Assembly (NCBI RefSeq): GCF_000418325.1
Contig: NC_021658.1
Location: 6,497,501 to 6,561,500 of the forward strand
DNA length: 64,000 nt
From: Sorangium cellulosum So0157-2
GTDB lineage: Bacteria; Myxococcota_A; Polyangia; Polyangiales; Polyangiaceae
Direction of reading: 5' to 3'
Shown here: positions 28,261 through 36,571 of the stretch, piece by piece
Layout of the letters: each line of letters starts with the position of its first letter
Position numbering within the stretch: the stretch's first letter is position 1
Notes under the pieces: generated by a model
Databases searched by the model: none
Seen by the model: only the letters and a program-made list of their open reading frames with translations
Told to the model about the DNA's origin: nothing
Translations under genes and position numbers: made by a program

Positions 28261-28287
28261 TTGACTCGTAGCGCCGCGCACATAAGT
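28261..28287 (+). promoter_or_regulatory. Possible promoter of the rhodanese-E1 gene
   Basis: TTGACT at 28261 is followed by CATAAGT at 28281, in an AT-richer pocket 24 bases before the ATG. The spacing (14-15 bases) is shorter than the usual 17, so this is only a candidate. A good Shine-Dalgarno, TGAGGAG, precedes the ATG at 28311. Confidence 0.3.
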
Positions 28288-28310
28288 CTCCCTATCCCTG
28301 AGGAGCCACG

Positions 28311-29474
28311 ATGCCTACGACCTATAGCGACCTCATCTCCGACGTCCGCAAGTCCATCCGCGAGCTCTCGCTGAGCGAGCTCAAGCGCCGCCTCGACGAC
28401 AAGGTCCCGATGGTGCTCCTGGATGTGCGCGAGAAGGAGGAGTACCGCGCCGGCTTCATCCCGGGCGCGATCTCGATCCCGCGAGCCTTCCTGGAGATGC
28501 AAGTGGAGCAGAAGCTGCCGGACAAGTCGGCGCACATCGTGGCCTATTGCGCCGGCGGCACGCGCTCGGCGCTCGCCGCGAAGACGCTCCAGGAGCTCGG
28601 CTACACCAACGTGGAGAGCGCCAACCCGGGCTTCGTCCGCTGGAAGGACCTGAGCTACCCGGTCGAGCTGCCGCCCAACCTCACCGAGGCGCAGCGGGAT
28701 CGGTACTCGCGCCACCTGCTCCTGCCCGAGGTCGGCGAGGCGGGGCAGGCCAAGCTGCTCGCCTCCAAGGTCCTCCTCCTCGGCGCCGGCGGCCTCGGCA
28801 GCCCGGCCGCCCTGTACCTGGCCGCCGCCGGCGTGGGGACGCTCGGCCTCGTCGACGCCGACGTCGTCGACAACTCGAACCTCCAGCGGCAGATCCTCCA
28901 CGCGACCTCGCGGGTGGGCATGCCCAAGGTCGACAGCGCCGAGACGGCGATCCGCGACCTGAACCCCGACGTGAAGGTCGTGAAGTTCCAGGAGCGCGTC
29001 GACAGCTCCAACGTCGACCGCATCTTCGACCAGTTCGACATCATCGTCGACGGGTGCGACAACTTCCCGACCCGCTACCTCGTGAACGACGCCTCGGTCT
29101 TCAAAAAGAAGCCGGTCGTCCACGGGTCGATCTTCCGCTTCGAGGGCCAGGTGACGACGTTCATGCCGGGCGTCGGCCCCTGCTACCGGTGCCTCTACCC
29201 CGAGCCGCCGCCCCCGCACCTCGCGCCGAGCTGCCAGGAGGCGGGCGTGCTCGGGATCCTCCCCGGCATCATCGGCATCATCCAGGCGACCGAGGCGGTG
29301 AAGCTGATCCTCGGCCAGGGGACGCCGCTCATCGGCCGGCTCCTCACCTACGACTCGCTGCGGATGAAGTTCGGCGAGCTCAAGCTGCGCCGCGACAAGA
29401 GCTGCCCGGCGTGCGGCGAGTCGCCGACCATCACCAGCTACATCGACTACGAAGGCTTCTGCCTCATCGGCTGA
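28311..29474 (+). CDS. ThiF/MoeB-family E1-like adenylyltransferase with N-terminal rhodanese domain
   Basis: 387 residues. Residues 15-118 are a rhodanese domain with active-site loop AYCAGGTRS. The rest is an E1-like enzyme: LLGAGGLGSPAALYLAAAG (ATP binding), DADVVDNSNLQRQ, DGCDNFPTRY, catalytic-Cys region SCQEAGVLG, and two zinc pairs CYRC and CPAC. Such proteins adenylate and then sulfurate ThiS/MoaD-like carriers in thiamin, molybdopterin, cysteine or tRNA-thiolation pathways. No carrier gene is adjacent. The rhodanese is N-terminal here, whereas MoeZ and eukaryotic MOCS3 carry it at the C-terminus. Confidence 0.92.
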   Translation: MPTTYSDLISDVRKSIRELSLSELKRRLDDKVPMVLLDVREKEEYRAGFIPGAISIPRAFLEMQVEQKLPDKSAHIVAYCAGGTRSALAAKTLQELGYTNVESANPGFVRWKDLSYPVELPPNLTEAQRDRYSRHLLLPEVGEAGQAKLLASKVLLLGAGGLGSPAALYLAAAGVGTLGLVDADVVDNSNLQRQILHATSRVGMPKVDSAETAIRDLNPDVKVVKFQERVDSSNVDRIFDQFDIIVDGCDNFPTRYLVNDASVFKKKPVVHGSIFRFEGQVTTFMPGVGPCYRCLYPEPPPPHLAPSCQEAGVLGILPGIIGIIQATEAVKLILGQGTPLIGRLLTYDSLRMKFGELKLRRDKSCPACGESPTITSYIDYEGFCLIG

Positions 29475-29556
29475 TCGCCGCGCGACGGCGCGGCGCGCGT
29501 GCCGCACACGAACCGCCGCCCGCCGGGCCGCGCCGCCCGGCGCGGCCTCCGCGGCG

Positions 29557-29889
29557 TCACGACGGGTACTGCATCACGGTGCTCTTCTCGGGCCGCTCGA
29601 TGCTCTCCACGCGGCTCGTCACGACCTGCCGCTCCTGCCCGTCGGGGTCCACCTGCGTGAAGTAGATGGGGGAGCCGACGCGCGCGTTGTGCGGCTCCGG
29701 GATCACGACGCCGTTCGGGTTGATCCGGACCGCGCCCTGGAGCTTCAGGTGCAGCGCCAGGTGCGACGTCCTGAACTTCCGCGCCGCCCGGTCGCGCACG
29801 GCGACGCAGACCTCGTCCCGGACGTGGTACTCCGTGTTGCGGGTGATGAAGACGCGGTGCCTGCGGCGCTCGTTGCCCGTGTAGCTCAT
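29557..29889 (-). CDS. Small conserved-looking protein of unknown function (110 aa)
   Basis: A basic N-terminus (NERRRHRVFITRN) is followed by a beta-rich body (EYHVRDEVCVAVRDRAARKF, HLALHLKLQGAVRINPNGV) and ends near VVTSRVESIERP. No signal peptide or Cys cluster. Start ATG 29889 is preceded by GGAGCGACGAG; an upstream in-frame extension is Arg-rich and unlikely. Divergent from the 150-residue gene at 30080. Possibly a small regulatory or RNA/c-di-GMP-type binding domain, but nothing specific is seen. Confidence 0.7.
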   Translation of the reverse strand: MSYTGNERRRHRVFITRNTEYHVRDEVCVAVRDRAARKFRTSHLALHLKLQGAVRINPNGVVIPEPHNARVGSPIYFTQVDPDGQERQVVTSRVESIERPEKSTVMQYPS

Positions 29890-30079
29890 GGTCGCTCGTC
29901 GCTCCTTCGCGCCCCTCGGCGCGGCGCGCATCGTGGCAAGGCGCGCCGCGCGTGGCCAAGTTCGTCGCCGACGCGCGGCCCCCTGCGTCCCGCACAAAAG
30001 CGGGTGCCTCAGCAACTTTATGCGAATCTCCGCGCGCTTTTGGGAAGCCGCGTCCGGCAATGCCACGATCGCGATCGGA

Positions 30080-30532
30080 ATGTCTCGCAGCGAGCGTCTC
30101 CCCGGTCCCGGTCTGGCGAAGGTCAAGCGACCTCCGCTCCTCCAGCGGCGTCACGTCGAGCTCGTGGCGTGCTCGGCGGGGCGCCTCCACGCCCTGTTCG
30201 ACGGCGCCGACGTGGTGAGCGAGGGCAGCACGCGCAGCGAGGGGGGCGCGCTCGTGTATTACGGGTCGACAAGCCTGCTCGTCGCGCTGCCGCCGGACGC
30301 GCCGCTCGCGGCGCCGCTCGACCGGGCGCTCGCGCTCGACCCCCACCTCCGGCTGCGGGCGCTCCGCGTCGCGCAGCGCGAGGCGGCCGCGCGGGCGGGC
30401 GGCCCGCTCGGGCCGATGCACGCCGAGATCCGCTGCGGGCTCGCGCAGCGCGCGGCGGCGGTCTCGTTCGCGCTGACCGTGGACGTCACGGCGCGCGTGC
30501 TGATCACCACGGACAGGACGGCGCGCGCGTGA
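30080..30532 (+). CDS. Hypothetical protein (150 aa)
   Basis: Not recognised. Begins MSRSERLPGPGLAKVKRPP, then a compact alpha/beta region (HVELVACSAGRLHALFDGAD, GALVYYGSTSLLVALPPD) and ends with VSFALTVDVTARVLI. No membrane segment. ATG 30080 is chosen because similarity-like composition starts there; in-frame codons upstream run through the divergent promoter region, which also contains a CCCGC/GCGGG hairpin at 29987-30002. Confidence 0.65.
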   Translation: MSRSERLPGPGLAKVKRPPLLQRRHVELVACSAGRLHALFDGADVVSEGSTRSEGGALVYYGSTSLLVALPPDAPLAAPLDRALALDPHLRLRALRVAQREAAARAGGPLGPMHAEIRCGLAQRAAAVSFALTVDVTARVLITTDRTARA

Positions 30533-30743
30533 TCGCCACTGTGATCGTCACCGAAAGCAAAAATGCACCCCGAGCGCCGCGCGCCGGCGCAGCGCCGCGG
30601 CGACCGCTCGCGCCCTCCGCCGCGTGCCCTCTTGACGCGCGTGCCCACGTGAAGAACGGGAGCGCTCCGGCTCGAGGCGGGGTAGGCTCCACACGGCGCG
30701 CTCTGCTTCTGTCGATCCTCGGCGCGGAGCCCGCGACGCTGCG

Positions 30744-31760
30744 ATGAGCAAGAAGGACCGTTCCGCCTCCGGCGATTCCGACAAGGTGATCCACGTCGTG
30801 TTCGGCCCTGGTGGGGGGCGCGTCTCCGAGCCCCCGCCCGCCCCGCGGACCGGCGAGCCGGAGGCGCCGCAGCCTGCGCCGGGCGCGCGCGAGCCGGTCA
30901 CCGACATGTTCACCGGCACCGAGGTCGCGCGGCTGCTCGGCATCTCGCCCGGGCGACTGCGCTCGCTCGATCGCGCCGGCATCGCGCCGCCGAGCGGCCG
31001 CCGGCGCGGGCGGCGCGCGTACACCTTCTCGGATCTGATCGCCCTGCGCGCCGCGCGCGATCTCATCGCGCGCAAGGTGCGCCTGCGCGACGTCGCGCGG
31101 GCGATCGACAACATCCGCGCCGCGCTGCCCAAGGTGACGCGCCCCCTCGCCGAGCTCCGCGTCGCCTTCGACGGCAAGGCGGTCGTGGTCCGGAGCGCGT
31201 CGGGCGCGTTCGAGCCGCTCACCGGGCAGATGGTGCTCGACTTCGAGGTGAAGGAGCTGCGCGACGACGTCGTGCGCGTGCTCCGCCCGCGGGTCGGCAG
31301 GGATCGGGCGCGCACGGCCTACGAGCTCTACATGCAGGCCAGCCAGCTCGACGAGGATCCGGCGACGATGGACGAGGCGGAGGCGCTCTACCGCCGCGCG
31401 CTCGAGATCGACCCCTGGCTGGCGATCGCGTACACGAACCTCGGCAACATCTGCTTCCGGCGCAACGCCGAGGAGCAGGCCGAGGCGCTCTACCTGAAGG
31501 CGCTCACCCTCGACGCGGCGCAGCCGGAGGCGCAGTACAACCTCGGCTACGTGATGCTGGAGCGCGGCCGGGCGGCCGAGGCGATCCGGTACTTCCGCGG
31601 CGCGATCGAGAGCGATCCGCGCTTCGCGGACGCCTATTACAACCTCGCGATGGCGTACGAGCAGATCGGCGATCCGACGAAGGCGCGCCCGTGCTGGCGC
31701 AGGTACCTGGAGATCGAGCCGACCGGCACGTGGGCCGAGATCGCGCGCCGGCACCTCTGA
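30744..31760 (+). CDS. MerR-type HTH protein with C-terminal TPR repeats
   Basis: 338 residues. After a 50-residue Pro-rich leader, residues 55-115 form a MerR-like winged helix (FTGTEVARLLGISPGRLRSLDRAGI...YTFSDLIALR). A linker domain follows, then at least four TPR units (EAEALYRRALEIDPWLAIAYTNLGN, EQAEALYLKALTLD, EAIRYFRGAIESDPRFADAYYNLA). The typical MerR effector-binding helix is replaced by TPRs, so the signal is probably a protein. This architecture occurs in myxobacteria; targets are unknown. Confidence 0.85.
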   Translation: MSKKDRSASGDSDKVIHVVFGPGGGRVSEPPPAPRTGEPEAPQPAPGAREPVTDMFTGTEVARLLGISPGRLRSLDRAGIAPPSGRRRGRRAYTFSDLIALRAARDLIARKVRLRDVARAIDNIRAALPKVTRPLAELRVAFDGKAVVVRSASGAFEPLTGQMVLDFEVKELRDDVVRVLRPRVGRDRARTAYELYMQASQLDEDPATMDEAEALYRRALEIDPWLAIAYTNLGNICFRRNAEEQAEALYLKALTLDAAQPEAQYNLGYVMLERGRAAEAIRYFRGAIESDPRFADAYYNLAMAYEQIGDPTKARPCWRRYLEIEPTGTWAEIARRHL

Positions 31761-31816
31761 CCGGCGCGCCGCGGGCTGGATCGGTCGGGCGTCTTTTCCG
31801 GCATACTGCGGGCCGC

Positions 31817-32938
31817 ATGGACCAGCAGGGCGCACCGCTCGGCGCGGCAAATCACCCCCCTGGCGGCTATCCGCCGGGTGGAGCCCCTCCCGGCGGCCAG
31901 GGCCCTCCGCCGGGCGGCTACGGCCCGCCCGGCGGCTACGGTCCTCCCGGCGGCTACGGTCCTCCCGGCGGCTACGGTCCTCCCGGCGGCTACGGTCCTC
32001 CCGGCGGCTACGGTCCTCCCGGCGGCCACGGCCCGCCCGGCGGCCACGGTCCCCCTGGCGGCCACGGCCCGCCCGGCGGCTACGGTCCTCCGGGCGGCTA
32101 CGGCCCGCCCCCGCAGGCGTTCGGCCCCGCTCCGGGCGGCTTCGGCGGCGCGCCGGTCGGGCCTCCGCCGCGGCGGTCGAACCTCGCGCTGATCCTCGGC
32201 ATCGGCTGCGGGGCCGTCTTCCTGCTCTGCATCCTCGCGGGCGCGGTGGTCATCTACTTCTCCACGGGCGTCACCGCCCGCGAGATCGCCAGGCTCCCCG
32301 AGCCGCTGCCCACGGCGCCCGTCGCCGATCCCCCCGCCGACGCGGCCGCGGAGCGAGGCGTCCTCCGCGCCGAGATCCGCGACCTCCGGAGCTTCCAGGC
32401 GCGCGCCGGGAAGCTCCTGCATTTCGTCGGCGAGATCCACAACACCGGCACGGTGGCCATCGGCTCCCCGAGCGCGAAGATCACGCTCTACGGCGCCGGC
32501 GACGTCGCCCTCCTGAGCGGCGACTGCGCGACCCAGGTGCGCCTCTTGCCGCCGGGCGAGAAGGTCCCTTGCGCGTTCGCCACCCAGCGTCCCCCCGGGC
32601 TCGCCACGTTCAAGGCCGAGGTCGCCCCCGCGCCCGCCGCGTTCCGGGGGAAGCTGGCCAAGCTCAGCATCGCGGACACGAAATTCACGCCGACGCGCGG
32701 GCAGAGCCCGTACCAGGTGGCCGGCAGGATCACGAACGAGTCCGCCGTCGCGGCCCGGTCCGTGCTCGCGATCGTCTCGCTCTACGGCGCCGACGGCAAG
32801 ATCGTCAGCGTCGGTCAGATCCCCGTGGCGGGCGGCGATCTCGCCCCGTCGGCGAGCGGCGAGTTCGCGGCGAGCATCGTGGATGTCGCCGACGCGCCCG
32901 CGACGTGGCAGGTGTTGGCGGTCGGATACAGCGAGTGA
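31817..32938 (+). CDS. Membrane protein with GPPGGY-repeat cytoplasmic head and FxLYD-like domains
   Basis: 373 residues. Residues 10-110 are a low-complexity head with about eleven GPPGG(Y/H) units; a single membrane helix follows (LILGIGCGAVFLLCILAGAVVIYF), and the outer part has two related beta domains (RAEIRDLRSFQARAGKLLHFVGEIHNTG; IADTKFTPTRGQSPYQVAGRITNES) resembling FxLYD-type immunoglobulin-like domains that describe 'trans-envelope' additions. Probably anchored in the inner membrane. Pro/Gly heads of this type often mediate self-association. Start ATG 31817. Confidence 0.8.
   Translation: MDQQGAPLGAANHPPGGYPPGGAPPGGQGPPPGGYGPPGGYGPPGGYGPPGGYGPPGGYGPPGGYGPPGGHGPPGGHGPPGGHGPPGGYGPPGGYGPPPQAFGPAPGGFGGAPVGPPPRRSNLALILGIGCGAVFLLCILAGAVVIYFSTGVTAREIARLPEPLPTAPVADPPADAAAERGVLRAEIRDLRSFQARAGKLLHFVGEIHNTGTVAIGSPSAKITLYGAGDVALLSGDCATQVRLLPPGEKVPCAFATQRPPGLATFKAEVAPAPAAFRGKLAKLSIADTKFTPTRGQSPYQVAGRITNESAVAARSVLAIVSLYGADGKIVSVGQIPVAGGDLAPSASGEFAASIVDVADAPATWQVLAVGYSE
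31911..32112 (+). repeat. 18-bp tandem repeat encoding GPPGGY/GPPGGH
   Basis: About eleven copies of CCCGGCGGCTACGGTCCT and close variants. The middle block of five is nearly identical at DNA level; three later copies switch Tyr to His. Copy number is likely to vary between strains. Confidence 0.9.
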
Positions 32939-32993
32939 GCGCGGGCGGATGCAGCGGCGCGCTCGCGCGCCAACTTACGGAGAGGTGAACGAG

Positions 32994-33209
32994 ATGAGCG
33001 ACGTGGGATCGGCCCGGCGGGCCAAGGACGAGCTCAAGGCCAAGATCGGCGGCGAGCCGTGGTGTGTCGGCGTCGGGGTCGAGCGAGAGGACGGGGTCGG
33101 CTTCATCGTCCGCGTGAGCGTCCGGTCCGGAGGGGCCGAGGCAGCGCGCGCGGCCATCCCGCAGCGGATCGGCGGCGTGCTGATCAAGGTGATCGAGAAC
33201 GACCCCTGA
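32994..33209 (+). CDS. Small conserved-looking protein (71 aa)
   Basis: Too short to name but has a good Shine-Dalgarno (GGAGAGGTGAAC) before ATG 32994 and neighbour-like codon use. The text ELKAKIGGEPWCVGVGVEREDGVGFIVRVSV reads as a beta-alpha-beta fold similar to the small 'internalin/serine-protease propeptide-like' domain found alone in many bacteria; this assignment is weak. It lies 55 bases after the FxLYD gene and 65 before the H1-like gene, all on one strand. Confidence 0.7.
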   Translation: MSDVGSARRAKDELKAKIGGEPWCVGVGVEREDGVGFIVRVSVRSGGAEAARAAIPQRIGGVLIKVIENDP

Positions 33210-33274
33210 GGACGGCCGATCCGCGCGCTCCGAAGTATCGCCAGGCCGCGCAAACCGTGTAAGCTGCGCGCCTC

Positions 33275-34759
33275 GTGAACGAGCGCAACCTCTCCCGCCG
33301 ACTTTCCACGAGCATCGTCGATGCGCTGAAGGCTCACGGGCACATCCTCGTCGCCAGGGGCGGCGCGACCGCGCTGGCGCGCGAGCTCGAGGACAAGATG
33401 GCCGCGGACATCGCGGCCATCGCGCCCCGGCTCGAGCCGTGGGCCCTCGTCGACGGGGAGGTCACGACCACGTTCGGCACCGACGAGATCGACGACCAGG
33501 TCGAAGAGCTCGTCGCGAGCCTGACGAGCACGCTCATGGATTCCGAGCACGTCGAGGACATCTTCACCGAGGACAACGTGATCAAGCGCGACGTCTTCCG
33601 TGTGATGCGCGACGCGCTGCTCGGCCCGCGGCCCGAGCTCGGCCTCGAGGACGACGGCCCGGTGCACGTGCGGCTCGACACGCTCGGGTACGTCGCCTCG
33701 ACGGTCGGCAAGCGCGCGCCGGCGGAGGTGCTGCGCGAGTCGCTGGCGCGCGCGGCCCAGAGCGCCGGCGGCAAGCTGACGTCGTACGATCCCGAGCTCC
33801 GCGAGGCGACGTTCTCGCTGGGGAGCAGCGACCCGGACGCCCGGCTCGAGATCGAGGAGGCGGTGGCCGACGAGCTCTCCGATCTCGTCGAGGCGAAGGT
33901 GGTGACGCTCCCGATGCTGGAGCGCCGCTTCGAGCTGCAGCGCACGATCGACCCCGGCGCGCGCGCCGGCCTGCGCCAGCGGATCGACGCCATCGCCTCG
34001 AGGATGCTGCGCGAGGGCGGCTGCGCCGCGTCGTGGGAGATCGCGGGCGACCGCGTCCTCCGGCTCAAGCTCACCCCGCTGTCCGAGCAGGACGCGCTCG
34101 AGGTCGACAGCCACATGACGGAGTTCACGCGCGACGTCGCCGCCCTGCTCGGGGAGCCGCTCGGCGCGCCCGGCGCGGCGAGCAGGCCGGCCGCCGCCCC
34201 GCAGCGCGGCGAAGCCCCGGCCTCGCGGCGCCGCGAGCCTGCGCCGCAGCCGGTGCGCGCGGACGACGACCTCGAGGAGGCCGGCGTCGAGGAGGACGAC
34301 GATCTCGAGGACGAGGACCTCGACGACGAGGTTCTCGAGGACGACGACCTCGACGACGAGGATCTCGACGTCGAGGGGGACGCCGAGGACCTCGAGGACG
34401 AGGATCTCGACGACGAGGGCGAGGAGATCGAGGGCGACGGCGAAGAGGTCGAGGACGAGACGCCGTCCAAGAAGCTCGCCGCGCGCGGGAAGCCCCGCAA
34501 GCCGGCCGAGCCGGCGTCCGAGCGGCCCGCGGCGAGCAAGCCCAAGGCCGCGGCGCGGGGCGCGAAGAAGGCGCCGGCGAAGAAGGCGGCCGCCGCGACG
34601 AAGAAGGCGCCCGCGTCGGAGCGGGCGGCGACGGGGAAGACCGCGGCGACCGCCGCGAAGAAGGCGGCGAAGGCCCCCGCCGCCAAGAAGTCCTCGCCCG
34701 CCCCCGCGAAGAAGGCGGCGAAGGCGCCGGCGAAGAAGGCGGCGGCGAAGAAGCGCTGA
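33275..34759 (+). CDS. Protein with helical domain, acidic tract and histone H1-like Lys/Ala tail
   Basis: 494 residues. Residues 1-300 form a predicted helical domain of unknown family (weakly reminiscent of DUF507 at the start). Residues 330-396 are almost entirely Asp/Glu/Leu (DDDLEDEDLDDEVLEDDD). Residues 397-494 are Lys/Ala/Pro-rich with AKKAPAKKAAA-type repeats, as in eukaryotic H1 and bacterial H1-like proteins. The acidic-then-basic order recalls the C-terminus of the myxobacterial regulator CarD, which joins an acidic tract to an HMGA-like tail, but no AT-hook is present here. Probably a nucleoid-associated or RNA-binding protein. Confidence 0.75.
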   Translation: MNERNLSRRLSTSIVDALKAHGHILVARGGATALARELEDKMAADIAAIAPRLEPWALVDGEVTTTFGTDEIDDQVEELVASLTSTLMDSEHVEDIFTEDNVIKRDVFRVMRDALLGPRPELGLEDDGPVHVRLDTLGYVASTVGKRAPAEVLRESLARAAQSAGGKLTSYDPELREATFSLGSSDPDARLEIEEAVADELSDLVEAKVVTLPMLERRFELQRTIDPGARAGLRQRIDAIASRMLREGGCAASWEIAGDRVLRLKLTPLSEQDALEVDSHMTEFTRDVAALLGEPLGAPGAASRPAAAPQRGEAPASRRREPAPQPVRADDDLEEAGVEEDDDLEDEDLDDEVLEDDDLDDEDLDVEGDAEDLEDEDLDDEGEEIEGDGEEVEDETPSKKLAARGKPRKPAEPASERPAASKPKAAARGAKKAPAKKAAAATKKAPASERAATGKTAATAAKKAAKAPAAKKSSPAPAKKAAKAPAKKAAAKKR

Positions 34760-34765
34760 GCGCCC

Positions 34766-36571
34766 TCAGCGGGCCCGGTTCCGGTAGACCAGGATCACCG
34801 GCACGCCGTCGAGCCCGCCGACGTGATCCGGGCTCGTGGTCCCGAACGCGACCCACGCCTGGTACGCCTGCCCGAGCATGTGCTTCTCGTGGTGGTAGAG
34901 GGCGAAGTCCGCGCCCGCGACCGCCCCGACGCCGCGGATGTCCTTTCGCAGGCGCCCGTCGCGCAGCAGCATGTCCCACGCCTGGCCGGCGGTGTCGTGG
35001 ATGTACACCGTCCCCCGGGGCGGGACGTGCTCGTTGAGGTAGTCCACGACCGCGCCCGTTGTGTAGCCCCAGAAGGCGCGGTTCAGCCCGAGGCTCGCCG
35101 CGCCGGGCGCGCCGCCGACCAGCGGCGTGTAGGCCGAGAGCGCCCACGGGTGCGCGTGCAGCGTCTCGGCGATGGGCGCCGCGACCACCGCCGCCCCGAG
35201 CAGCGCCGGGACCAGCGGCCCGCGCGCCGCGGCGGCGAGCGCGGCCCCCGGGGCGAAGGCGCCGGAGCTGCGCCGGGCGACGAGCAGCGCGCGGAGCCCG
35301 ACGCGCGCGCGCCTCACCGCGGCGGAGAACGCGGCGCCGGCGAACAGGGCGATGAACGGATAGGCCGTCATCCAGTGCTTGGTGCCGCCGAAGATCGGCG
35401 TGCTCGGCGAGAGCCACGCGCCGTAGACGGCGGCGATGGCGAGGAACCAGAGCAGCGCCGTGCCGCCGGCGTCGGGCGGCGGCGGGCGGAGGCGCGCGGC
35501 GAGCGCGCGGGCGGCGGCGGCGAGCCTCCCGCTCTCCGGCGCGAGCCGCGCCGCGGCCCGCGCGAGCGGGTAGACGAGGCGCTCGCGCGCGGCCGCGCAG
35601 AGCCCCGCGGCGAAGAGGAAGAGCGTCACGGCGGGCACCGTCGCCGCCGTCATCAGGGGCGCGTAGGCCCTCGGCATCGGCGGCGTCCAGTAGTTTTGGC
35701 CGAGGAACTCCATGTTGTAGTACTCGTGGTTCAGGTGGAACGACGCGTACTCGCGCAGCCGCGCGAGCGTGTCGCGCCAGATCCACGGCCAGAGCGCGTA
35801 GAAGACGAGCGGGCCGATCGTCGCCATCGCGGCGAGCGCGGCGACCGAGCGCCGGGCTCCTCGCGGCGGCGCCGGCGCGGCCTCCGCCGCCTCCGGGCGC
35901 GCGACGATCCGCTCCCGGAGCTCCAGCGCGGCGGCGTGCGCGACGCAGACGATCGGCAAAAACCACGAGTTGTGCTTGGTGTCGAGCGCGAGGCCGAAGG
36001 CGATGCCGGTGAGCACGGGCCAGAGCGCGCCGCCGTCGCGCAGCGAGCGCCAGTACGCGTAGGCGCACGCGGCCCACACGGTCACGATCGGCGCGTCGAA
36101 GCACGCGAGGTGCGCGTGGTAGAAGTACCGCGGCAGCATCGCGAAGAGCACGGCCGCGGACGCGCCGGCGAGCCGATCGCGCGCCTGCGTTCCCCAGAGG
36201 TACACGAGCGCGACCCCGGCGCCCGAGAGCGCCATCGCCGGGAAGCGGTAGCTCGTGCCTTCCATGGCGAAGAGCCCGAGCCGCTTCTGGAGGAGCAGGT
36301 TCGAGAGCGCGAACAGCGACTTGATCAGGCCGGGGTGCTCGTGGTTCACCGACCAGGCGGCGTCGACCGCCTCCGGGCGGAGCGCGGCGCGCGGCGCCTC
36401 GAGGAGCGCCTGGAACCACGCGCCGTAGCGGTTCGCGGCGAAGAAGTAGAACCCCTCGTCGCGCGCGTAGCCGAGATCGCCCGCCGTGGCGAGCAGCAGG
36501 GCGACGTACGCCGCCGCGAACGCGATCGCGATCAGCCCGTCGGCGGGCGCGAGGGGCGCCGTTCGCTTCAT
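34766..36571 (-). CDS. ArnT/PMT-family membrane glycosyltransferase
   Basis: 601 residues, about 10-12 membrane helices. The first luminal loop carries the family's acidic pair (GDLGYARDEGFYFFAANR), followed by VNHEHPGLIKSLFALSNLL and ALDTKHNSWFLP, which fit GT39/GT83 transferases that use polyprenyl-phosphate sugars. The C-terminal periplasmic part ends ...GVPVILVYRNRAR. Start ATG 36571 overlaps the stop of the upstream gene by four bases (ATGA), so both are translated together. The acceptor (protein, lipid or polysaccharide) is unknown. Confidence 0.85.
   Translation of the reverse strand: MKRTAPLAPADGLIAIAFAAAYVALLLATAGDLGYARDEGFYFFAANRYGAWFQALLEAPRAALRPEAVDAAWSVNHEHPGLIKSLFALSNLLLQKRLGLFAMEGTSYRFPAMALSGAGVALVYLWGTQARDRLAGASAAVLFAMLPRYFYHAHLACFDAPIVTVWAACAYAYWRSLRDGGALWPVLTGIAFGLALDTKHNSWFLPIVCVAHAAALELRERIVARPEAAEAAPAPPRGARRSVAALAAMATIGPLVFYALWPWIWRDTLARLREYASFHLNHEYYNMEFLGQNYWTPPMPRAYAPLMTAATVPAVTLFLFAAGLCAAARERLVYPLARAAARLAPESGRLAAAARALAARLRPPPPDAGGTALLWFLAIAAVYGAWLSPSTPIFGGTKHWMTAYPFIALFAGAAFSAAVRRARVGLRALLVARRSSGAFAPGAALAAAARGPLVPALLGAAVVAAPIAETLHAHPWALSAYTPLVGGAPGAASLGLNRAFWGYTTGAVVDYLNEHVPPRGTVYIHDTAGQAWDMLLRDGRLRKDIRGVGAVAGADFALYHHEKHMLGQAYQAWVAFGTTSPDHVGGLDGVPVILVYRNRAR

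Noticed and set aside
33334-34686. 450-codon Ser-rich minus-strand frame
   Set aside because: Exact antisense of the acidic/Lys-Ala gene; Ser/Ala runs are complements of GAC/GAG/AAG repeats.
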